From: Diprion similis
Taxonomy: Eukaryota; Arthropoda; Insecta; Hymenoptera; Diprionidae
Length of the DNA stretch: 64,000 bases
Assembly (NCBI RefSeq): GCF_021155765.1
Contig: NC_060110.1
Span: forward strand, 17,630,001-17,694,000
Reading direction: 5' to 3'
Shown here: positions 40,001 through 50,535 of the stretch, piece after piece
How the letters are laid out: each line of letters opens with the position of its first letter
Numbering within the stretch: position 1 is the first letter of the stretch
Made by a program: the position numbers and the translations under genes
Notes under the pieces: model-generated
Database searches by the model: none
Told to the model about the DNA's origin: nothing
What the model saw: only the letters and a program-made list of their open reading frames with translations

Positions 40001-42515
40001 GCTTTTCTACGGCCCTGACCCTGCAATACTTACCTCAGACCTCCCTCTCCTTCCAAGCTTCAGCCCCATTTTAGCCTACGATAAGCTTGCGAATGTTATC
40101 GGCTGACTAGTCGTGCCGAAGCGACGGTGAGGAACGTCTAGAACGCGCAGCCAACGAAGTGTCGTGATTATACGGAATTTGATAGTTTTTAATCAGCTAA
40201 ACAGTGAATTAATATACTACGTGCATAACGGTGCTACGAGTTTTTTAGCCGGTCGTTAATTGCAATACCAATTTTTAAGACGGTAAAAATTATTTTTCAA
40301 GGGTTTCCGGCTTTTCTGAAAGCAATTGCACTCGGTATCAATGCCACTTAAATCACGTGAGATGTAAACAGTGGGCTTTGTATTAAATTCCTACGACTTC
40401 ACTCACACGTAAGGTCAAGGCAGAAAGGATTTGTCGGTCAATGCGGCTGTGCATTTAATTCCCACTCGCATCCATTCAGTACCCGTTCGCTGAGGAATCC
40501 GGAAAAAAAATCGTTCGAACGATATCGCAAGCTGCGATATTCGTGCTTTAATAATCACAATTCAACTGAGCAATGATCATCGTTGCGATATATTGCGTGG
40601 TGTTTTTAGTCGCTGGTGTTCTTCTGAAACTTTTCACCTGCTGCTAAGAAGAACTCAACACTAATGCGAGTTAAATTTTCCTTACCGGTAATTCTCGAAC
40701 TATATACAATAAATTTCACAGCAACGGTTTACTTTTTACGATCATACTGTGTCGAAAACGGTGCAGCGTTTAAAGAAATTTTCCTAACTTCGGGTGGTGA
40801 AAAAAGTGCTCCAATGAGTTTGTAATGTTCTTCGTCTAAAACTCTATTTTGCAAATTTATCTTTCGTCATTTCATGCGAAATGTGCAATGAGCGTTCGAT
40901 GGACTTCTCACACAGTGAACACGAAAACCAGTAGATACCTTTTCAATACCATTTTAATATCCGTAGATTTTTGGCGGTTTTTCGTATAATCTTCCGTGCC
41001 AAATGCGGTGCCAAATGCGTTGCAAAATTTGCAATTGAATTAAAATCAATCGAGATTCAGTCTACGTAGTCAGACGGAACGTTCGAAGTACTAATTGGAT
41101 TATTTTCGATTGTTCCTCTATTATCGTTGAGCTGGTTTCGATTTCTAATCCGAATTGCTCCCGGTTATTGGTTGTGCAGGAGGCAACATGGCACCCCCTA
41201 GAAGTTGGGTCAGGACGGAATTCGAGCACACCTTACTCAGGAGTAACCCAAGACTGCGAAGTAACGCCGCCAGTAACAAAAGAAGGAGATCCAGATAACA
41301 ATAACAGCGGATCTGAGGATCTGACGTACCTGAGGCACCTGGAGCTGGAGCCGATAGATCCGTTAACTGGTCAACCTCTCCATCCAGGTTTCGCTGCGCG
41401 GGGTGGCAAGACACCCTGCACAACGACGAGGAAGATGACGAGGCCGAGCACTAGCCAGCAGGTGAATATAAGAGTAATAATAATAATAAGAGTAAAATAC
41501 AAAATGTAGTCGCAAAATCACGTCGACAGCCTTTGGGGCGATGAATTTCTTTGACCTACGTTTGTTTACTCTTCAGCAAGTACCCTGGGGATTCTCGCTG
41601 AGCTGGGGAAAACCGCCAAAAGTCGAACGCGTGGATAGCGGAAGTCCTGCTGAGAGAGCAGGCCTGAGATCCGGCGATTACGTGGTCTTTATTGAGACGA
41701 CGAACGTCGTTACGAAACCAAGGGAAGAAATACTCGCCCTTATTCAGAGAGCAACGAACCAGTTATTACTCGAAGTGTACAGAAAAGGCGGCGTGCAAAC
41801 TCCGCACAGGCGAAGCACCGTCATTCTTCAGGGTCCGATTCCAGTCAGCAATCTTCCGCACACAGTCACTTTCACCGCAGAGGTCGGTACGGGTGTTCTG
41901 GTCTAAAGGCGACTCGAGTGAATCGAATTATTTTTATGCCCCTCCCCATCACCCTCGGTACTTATTTTCATCCCCTGTTATTCCTCATTGCCACAAGAAG
42001 CACGCCCGGCCTTCCAACCCTATACGAGGATTTTTTCCCCCCTCATAGAAATCATAGCGAAAGAAATTGCGCGGAAAAAGTTCTTAGTTCTTATTAATAC
42101 TGCGAAGCAAAGATTGAAAACGCCGAATGCCGCAGTACAACTTAGCTCTCGTGTTAACTGTTTACTTTTCGCCTAGACGTATTCAGGGTGCAGGGTACCT
42201 ACGTATGCTTTACCGTGAAAAACATGTGATATACAATTAATGCTGTAACAATATACGTAATTAGCGAGGTCACCGAAGTGACAATCATGGCAACGATACG
42301 TTGATATTAATTTCACTGATTGACAATATTTTTGTCACTCAACCATCGGCTGAATCATTTATTTCACATCGATTATCCGGCATGTTTTCACGACATCCAT
42401 CGCATATGTTGCAACACTTGCGCACGAGGTATAAACCCTTGAAAATAATTTACGAATTTTAGAAAATTCTCACGGGCACTGTTTTCTGCAGCCGTTGTCA
42501 TTTGATATTATGTTA

Positions 42516-42576
<61 letters not shown>

Positions 42577-45500
42577 TTATTACAATTATTATTGTAACTA
42601 TTATTATTATTACTACCAACGTGGCTATTATTATCATTACTAGTTATCATTATTAATTAATATTATTAAAACTGTCGAGGACACATTTTAGTAACGATTA
42701 TTTATTTTTCATGTTGACTGATGCTTGTCAAAATTTTATGAGTGCTATTATACGTTGTATTTTATAAATTATTCCTGACATTTGTCATATTATACAATTA
42801 TTGTGCATCTCATTGGTTGATTTTCGACTTTTGTGTTATTTCGAGCATGTGATCTGTGCGTGCGTAAAACGCGGTCTTGGTATATAGAATATGCATATGA
42901 AATCATATTTTATACACAATATACCATACCCAACAGACATTAGACTGCATTATAAGTGATGAGTTGTAAAACTGTAGTTACGTTTTATACTTGATTTTTT
43001 TTTCTCTCTTTTTGTTGTTGTAAACAAGTTTTATTTGAAATCCGAAGATTTTGTGTTTATTTATTGTCCGTGTGTACCACCCTCTCCATCCACTTTTTAT
43101 CACTCGGACGATACCATATCGGTGCTTCGTATTATTCGATCGATCGTCTACTGCGGCTGCACGGTTTTACCACATCGAGGTGATGCAAATTGAAACTGCG
43201 TATAATTGTACATACCTTCACCGAATCAATTTAATTTTCGCGCATATACTACACACAAATTATTGAAATATTTAATTCACTGCGGTGCACGCGTGCCAAG
43301 TAATAAATTTTTTCAAACACGCTCCAACAGAGATTCACTCGGCATAAACATTCTGTCCCGTTAAGCATATCAAATACATGTGATATAAAATAACTTTTGC
43401 CAGAAAATCAGTAAAAATGAATCACATCTTTCTTATACTCGTATTTTGAATTTTCAATTACAATCCCGGGAAATCACACATTCCTAATTCAATGAACATG
43501 CCACGTGTTTATGGGACAGAGTTAAGTGTTACCTTTATCCTCATCGAATCAATCTCTGAAGGTGGTAGGAAATATTTTTTTGTTGTACCGAATCTGCTGG
43601 ATGTATCTACGAAATCGGTTTTCAGGCGAGTGTGTACAGATTTTTGTTTGCGTGCTCAGGCCTTCCCTAACTTGGCGCCAGACGCACCCCCCGAAGAGGA
43701 ACTGGCGATTCGAGAGACTCGGTATAGCAGCTGCCTAAAAAGCGGTCACACGAGATTCACGGTTCCGTTGTCCGAGCGCAAAGATATACTCTCTTCGGCC
43801 GACCATCTCATCCTTTTTCAAAACTTGGACGAGCTTCTGAAATTATCTGAGGAGATTCAGGAGGCTGGTGGAGGTCTGGAGTGCTATTTGTCTAAAGTTC
43901 CTAGAATCACAGCCGCGTATAGGAGGTATTTGAGCGGCCTACAAAGGGCATGTTGTCTCCTGGTTGCACTCAGACGCAATACTGCCTTTGCAAGGCTGGC
44001 CTGTGAGCCTGCAGTACCTCAAAAAAGGCGACCGGATCTTACCGGAGTCCTACTTCTTCCGTTGGAGCATTACAGGTATGCGGATTGAGATTTAAAAATT
44101 AGCTGAAAGCGCCTGCGTGAGCTTCCGAGTTCGCTTTTCCCAATAGAACTCAGAATCGAATCATGTCTTTGAAATTCTTGAGCTAGTCTTGCAGTTTGAA
44201 AAAATTATTTGTACATAATTTTTACTGCTTTCGTGCGATATTTGAAGGACGTATTTCACTTCATATGGACACTTGGTCCGATGGTTCCCTCCGTAGATTA
44301 TAGGAACCACCATCAATCTAAAAGATATCCATAAATCTCAATCGAGTTGTTATTTTGCAGAGAAATGACGAGACTAGTGAGCTTGGCGTGTTCAAAAAAC
44401 TGTAGAGAAGCTAGAGACTTGGCTCAGGGATACAGAGAAGCAACGGCCAACGCCGGTGTAATGGAACCTCCGCGGGATACCGGAAGGCCTTTGTTAAGCC
44501 TGCAGGAAGTCGAGTCCAGGCTAGTTTTTGCCCGGTGTAAACCGTTCACCTTAGCGATGCCGGGCAGGCAATGGTAAGTAACATTCAAAATCACTATTCA
44601 CGAAATGAGAGTAAGATTAGTTTGAGTATCTCGATTTTTTTGCCAGAATCAAAAGTGATATTTTTGTAGTACTGGTTGCACTGAAACTGCTCATTTGAGG
44701 AGTTGAAAAAAGAGTTTCAAATTCCTGTTTTATCTAATCTATAATTACATTGAATGCTGCACATAACTACTTGATCAGTTTAGTTTCGTCGAAGATTGAT
44801 ATCGCAGTAAAGGTAACGTGACGTGGAATTCTGTGAAAAGAGAACAAACAACAATCATGTCAAAAGCAATGAAGTCACGCGAGTTTTTATTTTCTGGGTA
44901 GGTTGTTCGGGGGTGCCTTAGCGAAGGTAGAGGGCCGAGCTCGTTTGCAACCATCCTGGGCGTTGCTGTTGACTGATCTCCTAGTCTTCGCCAGGGTATC
45001 CCGTGATCGAGTTTTGTTTGTGACCGAGGAACCACTGAGATTGGCGGACATAGCTGAAGCCTGTTTCACGATCAGAAAACGACCCACGGAGTTCAGATTA
45101 CAGGTTGCAGTATCGCCAGGAGGTCTTTCTGGTGAGAATGGTAACTTGGAAGGTACTCACAGCGGTGGCTGCAGTCCTCATGGTAGACCCAGGAGAAGAG
45201 TATTAATTCTGAGGACGCCGAGTCCGGAACTCAAAGCTGTGTGGCATAATCTTCTTCAGAGGCAAATGTAAGTTAAATGTGGGTGTGCAAATTGAAAAGC
45301 TTGCGACGAAGATCCTTGACAAAAGTACCAATATGAGAATATGTATTGTATTGATTTTTAAATGCTTCTCTTTTTCACTTGCGTACTTAAGGAGTTTCAT
45401 TTTTCACTGTTGAATTTAAATTAATCTTATTTTGTTGTATTTTAGAATTTATGTAAATACAGGCTGCGGAGGTACACCAGACATTATCAGCCCCGTAGAC

Positions 45501-47512
45501 AGTCCTACTACTGTAAGCAATTTCACTACCGCAAGAGAATCAGTCGGAAGTCGTCAGGTGTGTGTTTTCGAGTAGCTAACACTTTATATACCCCTATTTC
45601 TATTCGCCGAAGTGACGATGAAATGTTATTAAACGGCCCGTATTAACGTTGGATTTTCAGGTACAAATGGGAAATCAAAAACTGGATGAAGAGACCGAGC
45701 GATCCGGTGAAAGTTTAGATACAATTTTGAAAAATTCCAGTAACAACCACAACCATCTCGCGCAATGGGTTCGCAATTCTCATCAGATCCCGCCACCGGA
45801 TACTGAAGGGCCTCTGGAAGAGTGGACCCTCGAGGAGTTGGTAGCGAGAACCCCGAAAGAAAGCAATTCGAGGCAGAGTCACGATGTCACGTCCGAGGAA
45901 ATCGTCACGGTTAATTCAGACGCGGAACAACAAAGCACAGCGTCAAGTGCCAGTCTGAGTACAATCAGGTCAAGTAGTCTGACAGGGAAAAAGACAGGCA
46001 ACCACGTTACGATAAGAGAAAATTCATCCGGGTCTGTAAATATTTGCAGAAGATGCCACAGGTGAGTAATTAACGTCAACTTGTATGATAACTCGTACAA
46101 AAGCATCCACAGGCACTTGAATGAAGGAGAAATTTTTTTTAATGAAATTTGTTTCACTCTTGGACAAGTTTTAGACTATTGATGAGTGGACTTGTTTCAG
46201 ATCCGGATGTCCGACTCCGCCACTACCCAGGGATCCATTCTCACCCTTACCTCCAAAAATATCCGTGCTACCACCGACTCCGGACTTGTGTACCAGGCAC
46301 AGATTACACAACGGAATACACGATAGTCGAACGAATAGTCCAAACTGCACACCTGCCGATGGAAATACGGAGGATGGTAGCGAGGACGATTTGGACTGTG
46401 ACGGTGACGGTGATCTTCCGTACAGGTAGCGTTGAAGGTCAAGTTAAATAAAATCAGGAAAATTCAGGGATGAAGAAAAAGTCAGAGGAAGAGGTAAATT
46501 CGTTTGAAATTCAACGCGCTTTGGTTGCAGGACATTGAGAAGGTTTGGAACTATGAGCAGTTTGGACCAGGACGATGACCTGGATGACCAGCCGGACGAT
46601 GAAAACCAAGACATGGAATCACCCCCATCTGGTCTGAGAGCCTGGACGGCAAGAGCGAGCAGTTACGTAGTGAGTAAAATGGCACTGCTGGAACAGTTGG
46701 GTGAAGTTGTTGGGGGTCACCTCTTACATCCCCCTGTCCCTCCTGAGAGGACTGAGTTTTCGCTAGACCCAAACGACGAGGAGGGTACAACGTCGGGAGC
46801 GACGTCCGGCGATGATATTTGGGGTACGCCGACCTCCGGAGGTCCCGATGACGAGAGCTTTCCAACAAGTCCGGTAAGAATGTTTCCCGAGAGTGACGAA
46901 AGAGTCACGAAATATTCGAACAGCGCAATCTTGATGCACGGCGTGTGGTGGTGCAGATTTTTAACCGCTGATACTGCGATCTTCACGCCATGTTTTATCA
47001 ATATTCTATAGGAAATATTTTCATTTGTAAGAATTTTTTTTTCTCTCCTCAAATTGTTGTAGTATGATTTGAAGATTTTTTGGTACGGAATTTTTCTGTG
47101 CGTGCTTTTCTGCGATGTACAATTAACGCGGAGTTTGTGCCTTTCGAGAGGAGGCTAATATCAATTATAGCTTCTAAGCTTCGCACGCTTTGGCCTATTG
47201 CATGACTATGCTTGCCCTCTGTTTGCAAAGAATCACTAGCCGAGCTGTGACTGACTTCCATAGCCACCGTCTTCTACCGTCAATGCCATTGCCTCTGGGG
47301 AAGACAACTACGGTCTTAATCTATCGATGGATGATGATCAGGACTTAGATTCTGAAGGGAGAGATGGGATTCCGGCGATAAATATGGACCAGCTTCTAAC
47401 TGGAGGTGGCATCAGTTCTTTGCGATGTTCTATCGCGAGAAGAAGACTGGAACCTCTGCTCGAAGAAGAAGACTGCCCTGAAAGCGAAAAGCAGCAAGTT
47501 GGGTGGTGGTGA
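34012..47512 (+). CDS. PsGEF: C2-PDZ-RhoGEF-PH protein, PsGEF-like
   Basis: Probable guanine nucleotide exchange factor for Rho-family GTPases, resembling protostome-specific GEF. Coding exons: 34012-35815, 37329-37569, 38227-38281, 41180-41461, 41577-41882, 43660-44075, 44361-44573, 44902-45267, 45446-45557, 45661-46061, 46201-46425, 46531-46873, 47264-47512; 1670 residues to the first stop. Layout: Ser/Pro/Arg-rich N-terminus without a known fold (1-585); C2 (about 588-710; VIRCKDLKRAY, TPNPIFNETL); PDZ (795-865; binding loop GFSLSW); DH (about 897-1090; LILFQNLDELLKLSEEI); PH (1106-1228; LQPSWALLLTDLLVF, conserved Trp in AVWHNLLQ); acidic Ser-rich tail. The DH region is divergent at CR3. 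The 41882 donor (GAG|GTCGGT) and the ATG (two bases after an acceptor) are the least certain boundaries. The frame continues past the stop (see the next entry). Confidence 0.88.
35816..37328. other. RhoGEF intron 1, no gene seen
   Basis: An AT-rich intron of 1.5 kb splits the C2 domain. It has short open frames only and no second promoter or repeat that I can identify. Confidence 0.5.
37913..37937. other. Palindrome with CRE-like half sites in RhoGEF intron
   Basis: CGTCACGACG and CGTCGTGACG form a perfect 10-bp inverted repeat around TCGGG, giving a 25-nt hairpin with three GACGTC/TGACG-type half sites within it or at its edges. It lies in the second coding intron, in a locally GC-rich patch. 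Confidence 0.55.
38282..41179. other. RhoGEF intron of 2.9 kb, no gene seen
   Basis: The longest intron within the coding part, between the last C2 exon and the C2-PDZ linker exon. It holds homopolymer tracts near 39595-39610 and no convincing exon. An internal promoter for a PDZ-DH-PH isoform could be here, but none is visible. Confidence 0.45.
41883..43659. other. RhoGEF intron of 1.8 kb between PDZ and DH exons
   Basis: No exon recognised, though an extra small exon here cannot be excluded because this is the least constrained junction of the gene. It contains the ATT microsatellite. Confidence 0.45.
42517..42576. repeat. (ATT)20 microsatellite
   Basis: Sixty uninterrupted bases of ATT, followed by degenerate ATT-rich sequence to about 42665. 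It lies in an intron of the RhoGEF gene and is likely to vary in length. Confidence 0.95.
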
Positions 47513-48190
47513 CAACGATTAAAGGCTGATTCAGGGGTTCAAGCTTTGCAAAGTATCGATTCTAACAGAGATATGACCCAGAGGGAATTGAATTTTGCAA
47601 AGTTAAGCCGCGAGGATGTAGAGTTTAAGAGGAAGATATTAGACTTACACAGGAAACTGTCATACGTTGACGATGGCAGGGGAAGTTCAGGGTCACCGTC
47701 CAAAAATCAAGATTCGAACTACCAAGAACGATTAGAAGCAATATCGACGACAATGAAGATTTCGGTCAGTCACATCGAAGCCGAAGAGAATTCCGAACAT
47801 GAGCAGAATTCTATGACACAAACGACGTGCACAGACGAAGAGCGAAAGTCCGAACAATTGTCAACAGGAAATTCGACGCATGGTCAGTCTGCGGAATTTG
47901 GGAAACCATTAAGAGCTGATCAATGTAATTCAGACATTCACGGTTCTGCATCGTCAGAAGCCAATTATCTCAATCATTCGATGATTAGAAGACGAAGTAT
48001 GAAGCTCTTGAGCTTTTTGAGCGGCAAATCGTCCGACAAATCACAAGAAGAACGCTCAGCTAAGCTGCTGAAGATGTACATGCCAGTGGAGAAGGAAACT
48101 AGACAACAAAATACGATATCTATTCACCATACGTCCAGGGATAGAAGGTTTTGGAAATTAAGAAACCGTCGAAGGTCCAGCTCTGCGTGA
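47513..48190 (+). CDS. Candidate stop-readthrough extension of the RhoGEF
   Basis: After the UGA at 47510-47512 the same frame stays open for 225 codons to a TGA at 48188-48190. Random sequence would do this about (61/64)^225, or 2 in 100,000. The stop context is TGG TGG TGA CAA, that is UGA followed by C, the leakiest context in animals. The extension is polar, Ser- and Glu-rich in the middle, with an RRRSMKLLSFLSG segment and a basic end (RFWKLRNRRRSSSA). Full readthrough would give about 1896 residues. Alternatives: a 66-nt in-frame GT-AG intron (47503-47568) removing the stop, or sequence that was coding in an ancestor. No ATG suitable for a separate gene precedes it. Confidence 0.6.
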   Translation, partial: QRLKADSGVQALQSIDSNRDMTQRELNFAKLSREDVEFKRKILDLHRKLSYVDDGRGSSGSPSKNQDSNYQERLEAISTTMKISVSHIEAEENSEHEQNSMTQTTCTDEERKSEQLSTGNSTHGQSAEFGKPLRADQCNSDIHGSASSEANYLNHSMIRRRSMKLLSFLSGKSSDKSQEERSAKLLKMYMPVEKETRQQNTISIHHTSRDRRFWKLRNRRRSSSA

Positions 48191-48698
48191 AATGTACAGA
48201 AAGTTTGTTAAATATTCTCTAATCGTTGTCTCTCCATGAATAGGCCTTCCAAGATGTTCGTGTTATTAAAGTTTTATGAATTTTACAAGTATCGATTAAG
48301 GATCTCAAATTGTTTTCCTAGAATTTAGAGACTATTAATGCATACAGTTAACGAAATAGAAGTCTCCCTAGTCTTACGGTATTCCGACATAAGTAAAGTA
48401 CATTGTTATTCCCTCATAAAAGTATATTACGGAGATTCAAACGGGTCATCACGTCGCGGTAGTGTATGCTTGACGTTAAACAATATAAATTTCATTAAAA
48501 CGTCTTTAAAAGTCGTATACCAGGGCCTAGCATGATTGTTTTATAAACTTAGTCATAGTAGGATCTTTTATTTGCAGCTGCAGTATCGTCATAGTATTAA
48601 TTTCAATCTACCGTATAGTCAATTTAGGTCCGCACGACTGACCCAATGCGGCACATACGTCCTCAACTGCATTGTGCTCGAATGTATTACAAAATTCA

Positions 48699-48704
48699 AA
48701 TAAA
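48699..48704 (+). terminator. Poly(A) signal of the RhoGEF gene (proximal)
   Basis: AATAAA about 510 nt after the distal stop. A second AATAAA lies at 48778-48783. Either could be used. Confidence 0.5.
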
Positions 48705-48811
48705 ACATTCTAACAAAAGATAATTATTACTATTGATAGTAGTCTGTGAAAAGCTGTACGATAGACGGCAAAATGCAAATAAATTATATTATTTGTTGAG
48801 ATGTAGGTAAT

Positions 48812-48817
48812 TTTATT
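48812..48817 (-). terminator. Poly(A) signal of mRpL30
   Basis: TTTATT on the plus strand, about 160 nt past the mRpL30 stop on the minus strand. It faces the plus-strand signal at 48778-48783 at a distance of about 30 bp, so the two 3' ends probably touch or overlap. Confidence 0.55.
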
Positions 48818-48976
48818 ATTTTCGGTGTATTTACCTCATAGACTGCAAGCTTCTAATTTTCTTTCAAATAATCATATCAAGCTCATATCGAATAATAGAC
48901 TATTCATTTCTTACGACAAAGGTGCTTAGACTTTGTTAACTAGCACATACAATTAAATATATTTGTCACAGTAGAT

Positions 48977-49786
48977 CTACAGTGGATTGAGCCATCTGAG
49001 CCTCATTTCTTTGCGTATAGCTTCGCCCTCAAGCTTCTTCCAATCTTTTCTATATTCATCTATAGCATCTATTCGCTTTTGCTCAATTTCCACTTTAGGG
49101 TTAACCATAAAAGTGCCATTTTCATGTAGGTAGGATCCTTTCAAGCTCGCGGTTTTCGGTATTCCATCAGGACACTTTATTGGCGTGACTTTAATCAAAT
49201 GTTTCACTTGCCACAGAAAAGCATTCATTTCTGGTGTGTTCTTTACAATGGTTACATCGCTTTTCTGAAAGTAAATGGAAAAACAAGATATTTAGTACAG
49301 TAGAGCTCGCTGCAAATCGTCGTCTAAAAAATAACCAACAATTTTTGTTCGGCTAGGCAAGTTAGTAAGAACATTTTTTGCTTCAATTCGAATTACAAGT
49401 ACAGAGTAGGCAATAGATAAATCTGAAATTATTACGAAGCAACTCACCTTTTCCAAAAGATTTAGCTGATACATTATCTCCTTTTCCCACCACGGTGTTC
49501 CACGGAGTGGCTTAATTCGTTTAACCATAAATAATTTTGTTGGTACTATTGGAGGGTCGACATGATTTGGAGATCTAAAATCACGAAGAGTAATTGTTCA
49601 TGCCGGTCTAATGCCAATAATAACGCAAGTATTACATACAATGATATTGAAAACATAACCTCATACTTACTTGGGAAAGTATGTTATCAACCCGTATTTT
49701 ACACCTGGATCATCTTTATACTTTGGGTCATATCTTCTCGCGTAATGCCGAATGCCTCCTAATAACAGTTTTGTCATGGTTGACAT
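48977..49786 (-). CDS. mRpL30: Mitochondrial ribosomal protein L30
   Basis: Component of the large subunit of the mitochondrial ribosome (uL30 family). Coding exons in transcript order: 49671-49786, 49448-49574, 48977-49264 (complement), 176 residues, phases consistent; human MRPL30 has 161. The family core is clear: VKRIKPLRGTPWWEKEIMYQ matches the human RIKSTRRRPYWEKDII region, and WQVKHLIKVTPIKCPDGIP matches VKHLIRIKPLKLPQGLP. The N-terminus (LLLGGIRHYARRYDP) is basic and hydrophobic, fitting a mitochondrial targeting peptide. The ATG at 49786 is taken; a second in-frame ATG follows three codons later. An acceptor-like TTTCAG just before the start suggests a leader intron. It is divergent from COG8. 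Confidence 0.93.
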
Positions 49787-50535
49787 AATTCCTCTGAAAT
49801 GGGGACGAATGTTGGTCCAAAATTTCAGAGTTTTCACGGGTGCTAGTCAGTAGACAATACTTACACATTCAATGACTTACACCATGCATCAAGTCAACGT
49901 GCAGATCTACGACTCGGTCCACGTACAAGTTATTTAATAAACATAGGGACTCTGATGCACGTGATAAGCGCCTCTAATGGTCGAGATACTAACGCCTTGG
50001 GTTAAATTTTCGAGATGCCTTGACGGTAGGTGTGTCAGTAATCTACCAATACTCTGTCGTATTTGGTATCACGAACTCAGTGGATAAGATAGAGCATATT
50101 TACCGTAGCAACGAAGTGCGACAAACAAAACACAAGCATTGACGAATGATAAGACTGCAGCATGAATATGAAACGTGCTATTTCTAAGAAAAGAATGAAA
50201 TAAAAAATTCAAAAATCCATAGAAATGGGTCAATGCCTGATGAAGTTTGTGCTAAACTGTCGACTTATGCCGCTAGTCGAATGAAAATTCAAATTTACGC
50301 GTGGAACGGCAATTCAATAAACGTCTGACTTCCCTCTATTATGATTATAGTCTTTCATTTCCGGTTTCCAGCTGACATTACGTCGTCGGCCTGATACATG
50401 ATTCTGTCAGTTTTCTCCCACGTAGTCTTCACGTGTGTAATGTCTGAAAAATTAACCGTCAAGAGGCTTTGAATATAATGTTAATTTTGTAATAAAAGAA
50501 TGTACAAGAGCGCTGACAGCACGCATTAAGGCAAA
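49787..50535. promoter_or_regulatory. Divergent promoter region of mRpL30 and COG8
   Basis: A region of 749 bp separates the two start codons and must hold both promoters. No TATA box stands out. Just downstream, AGGTTAGGTT at 50589-50598 overlaps the first COG8 donor site; the same decamer, reversed, occurs in the THAP/LRRC9 promoter. Confidence 0.5.

Noticed and set aside
47498-47534. 37-nt GT-AG intron across the RhoGEF stop
   Set aside because: Too short to splice, and it would shift the frame.
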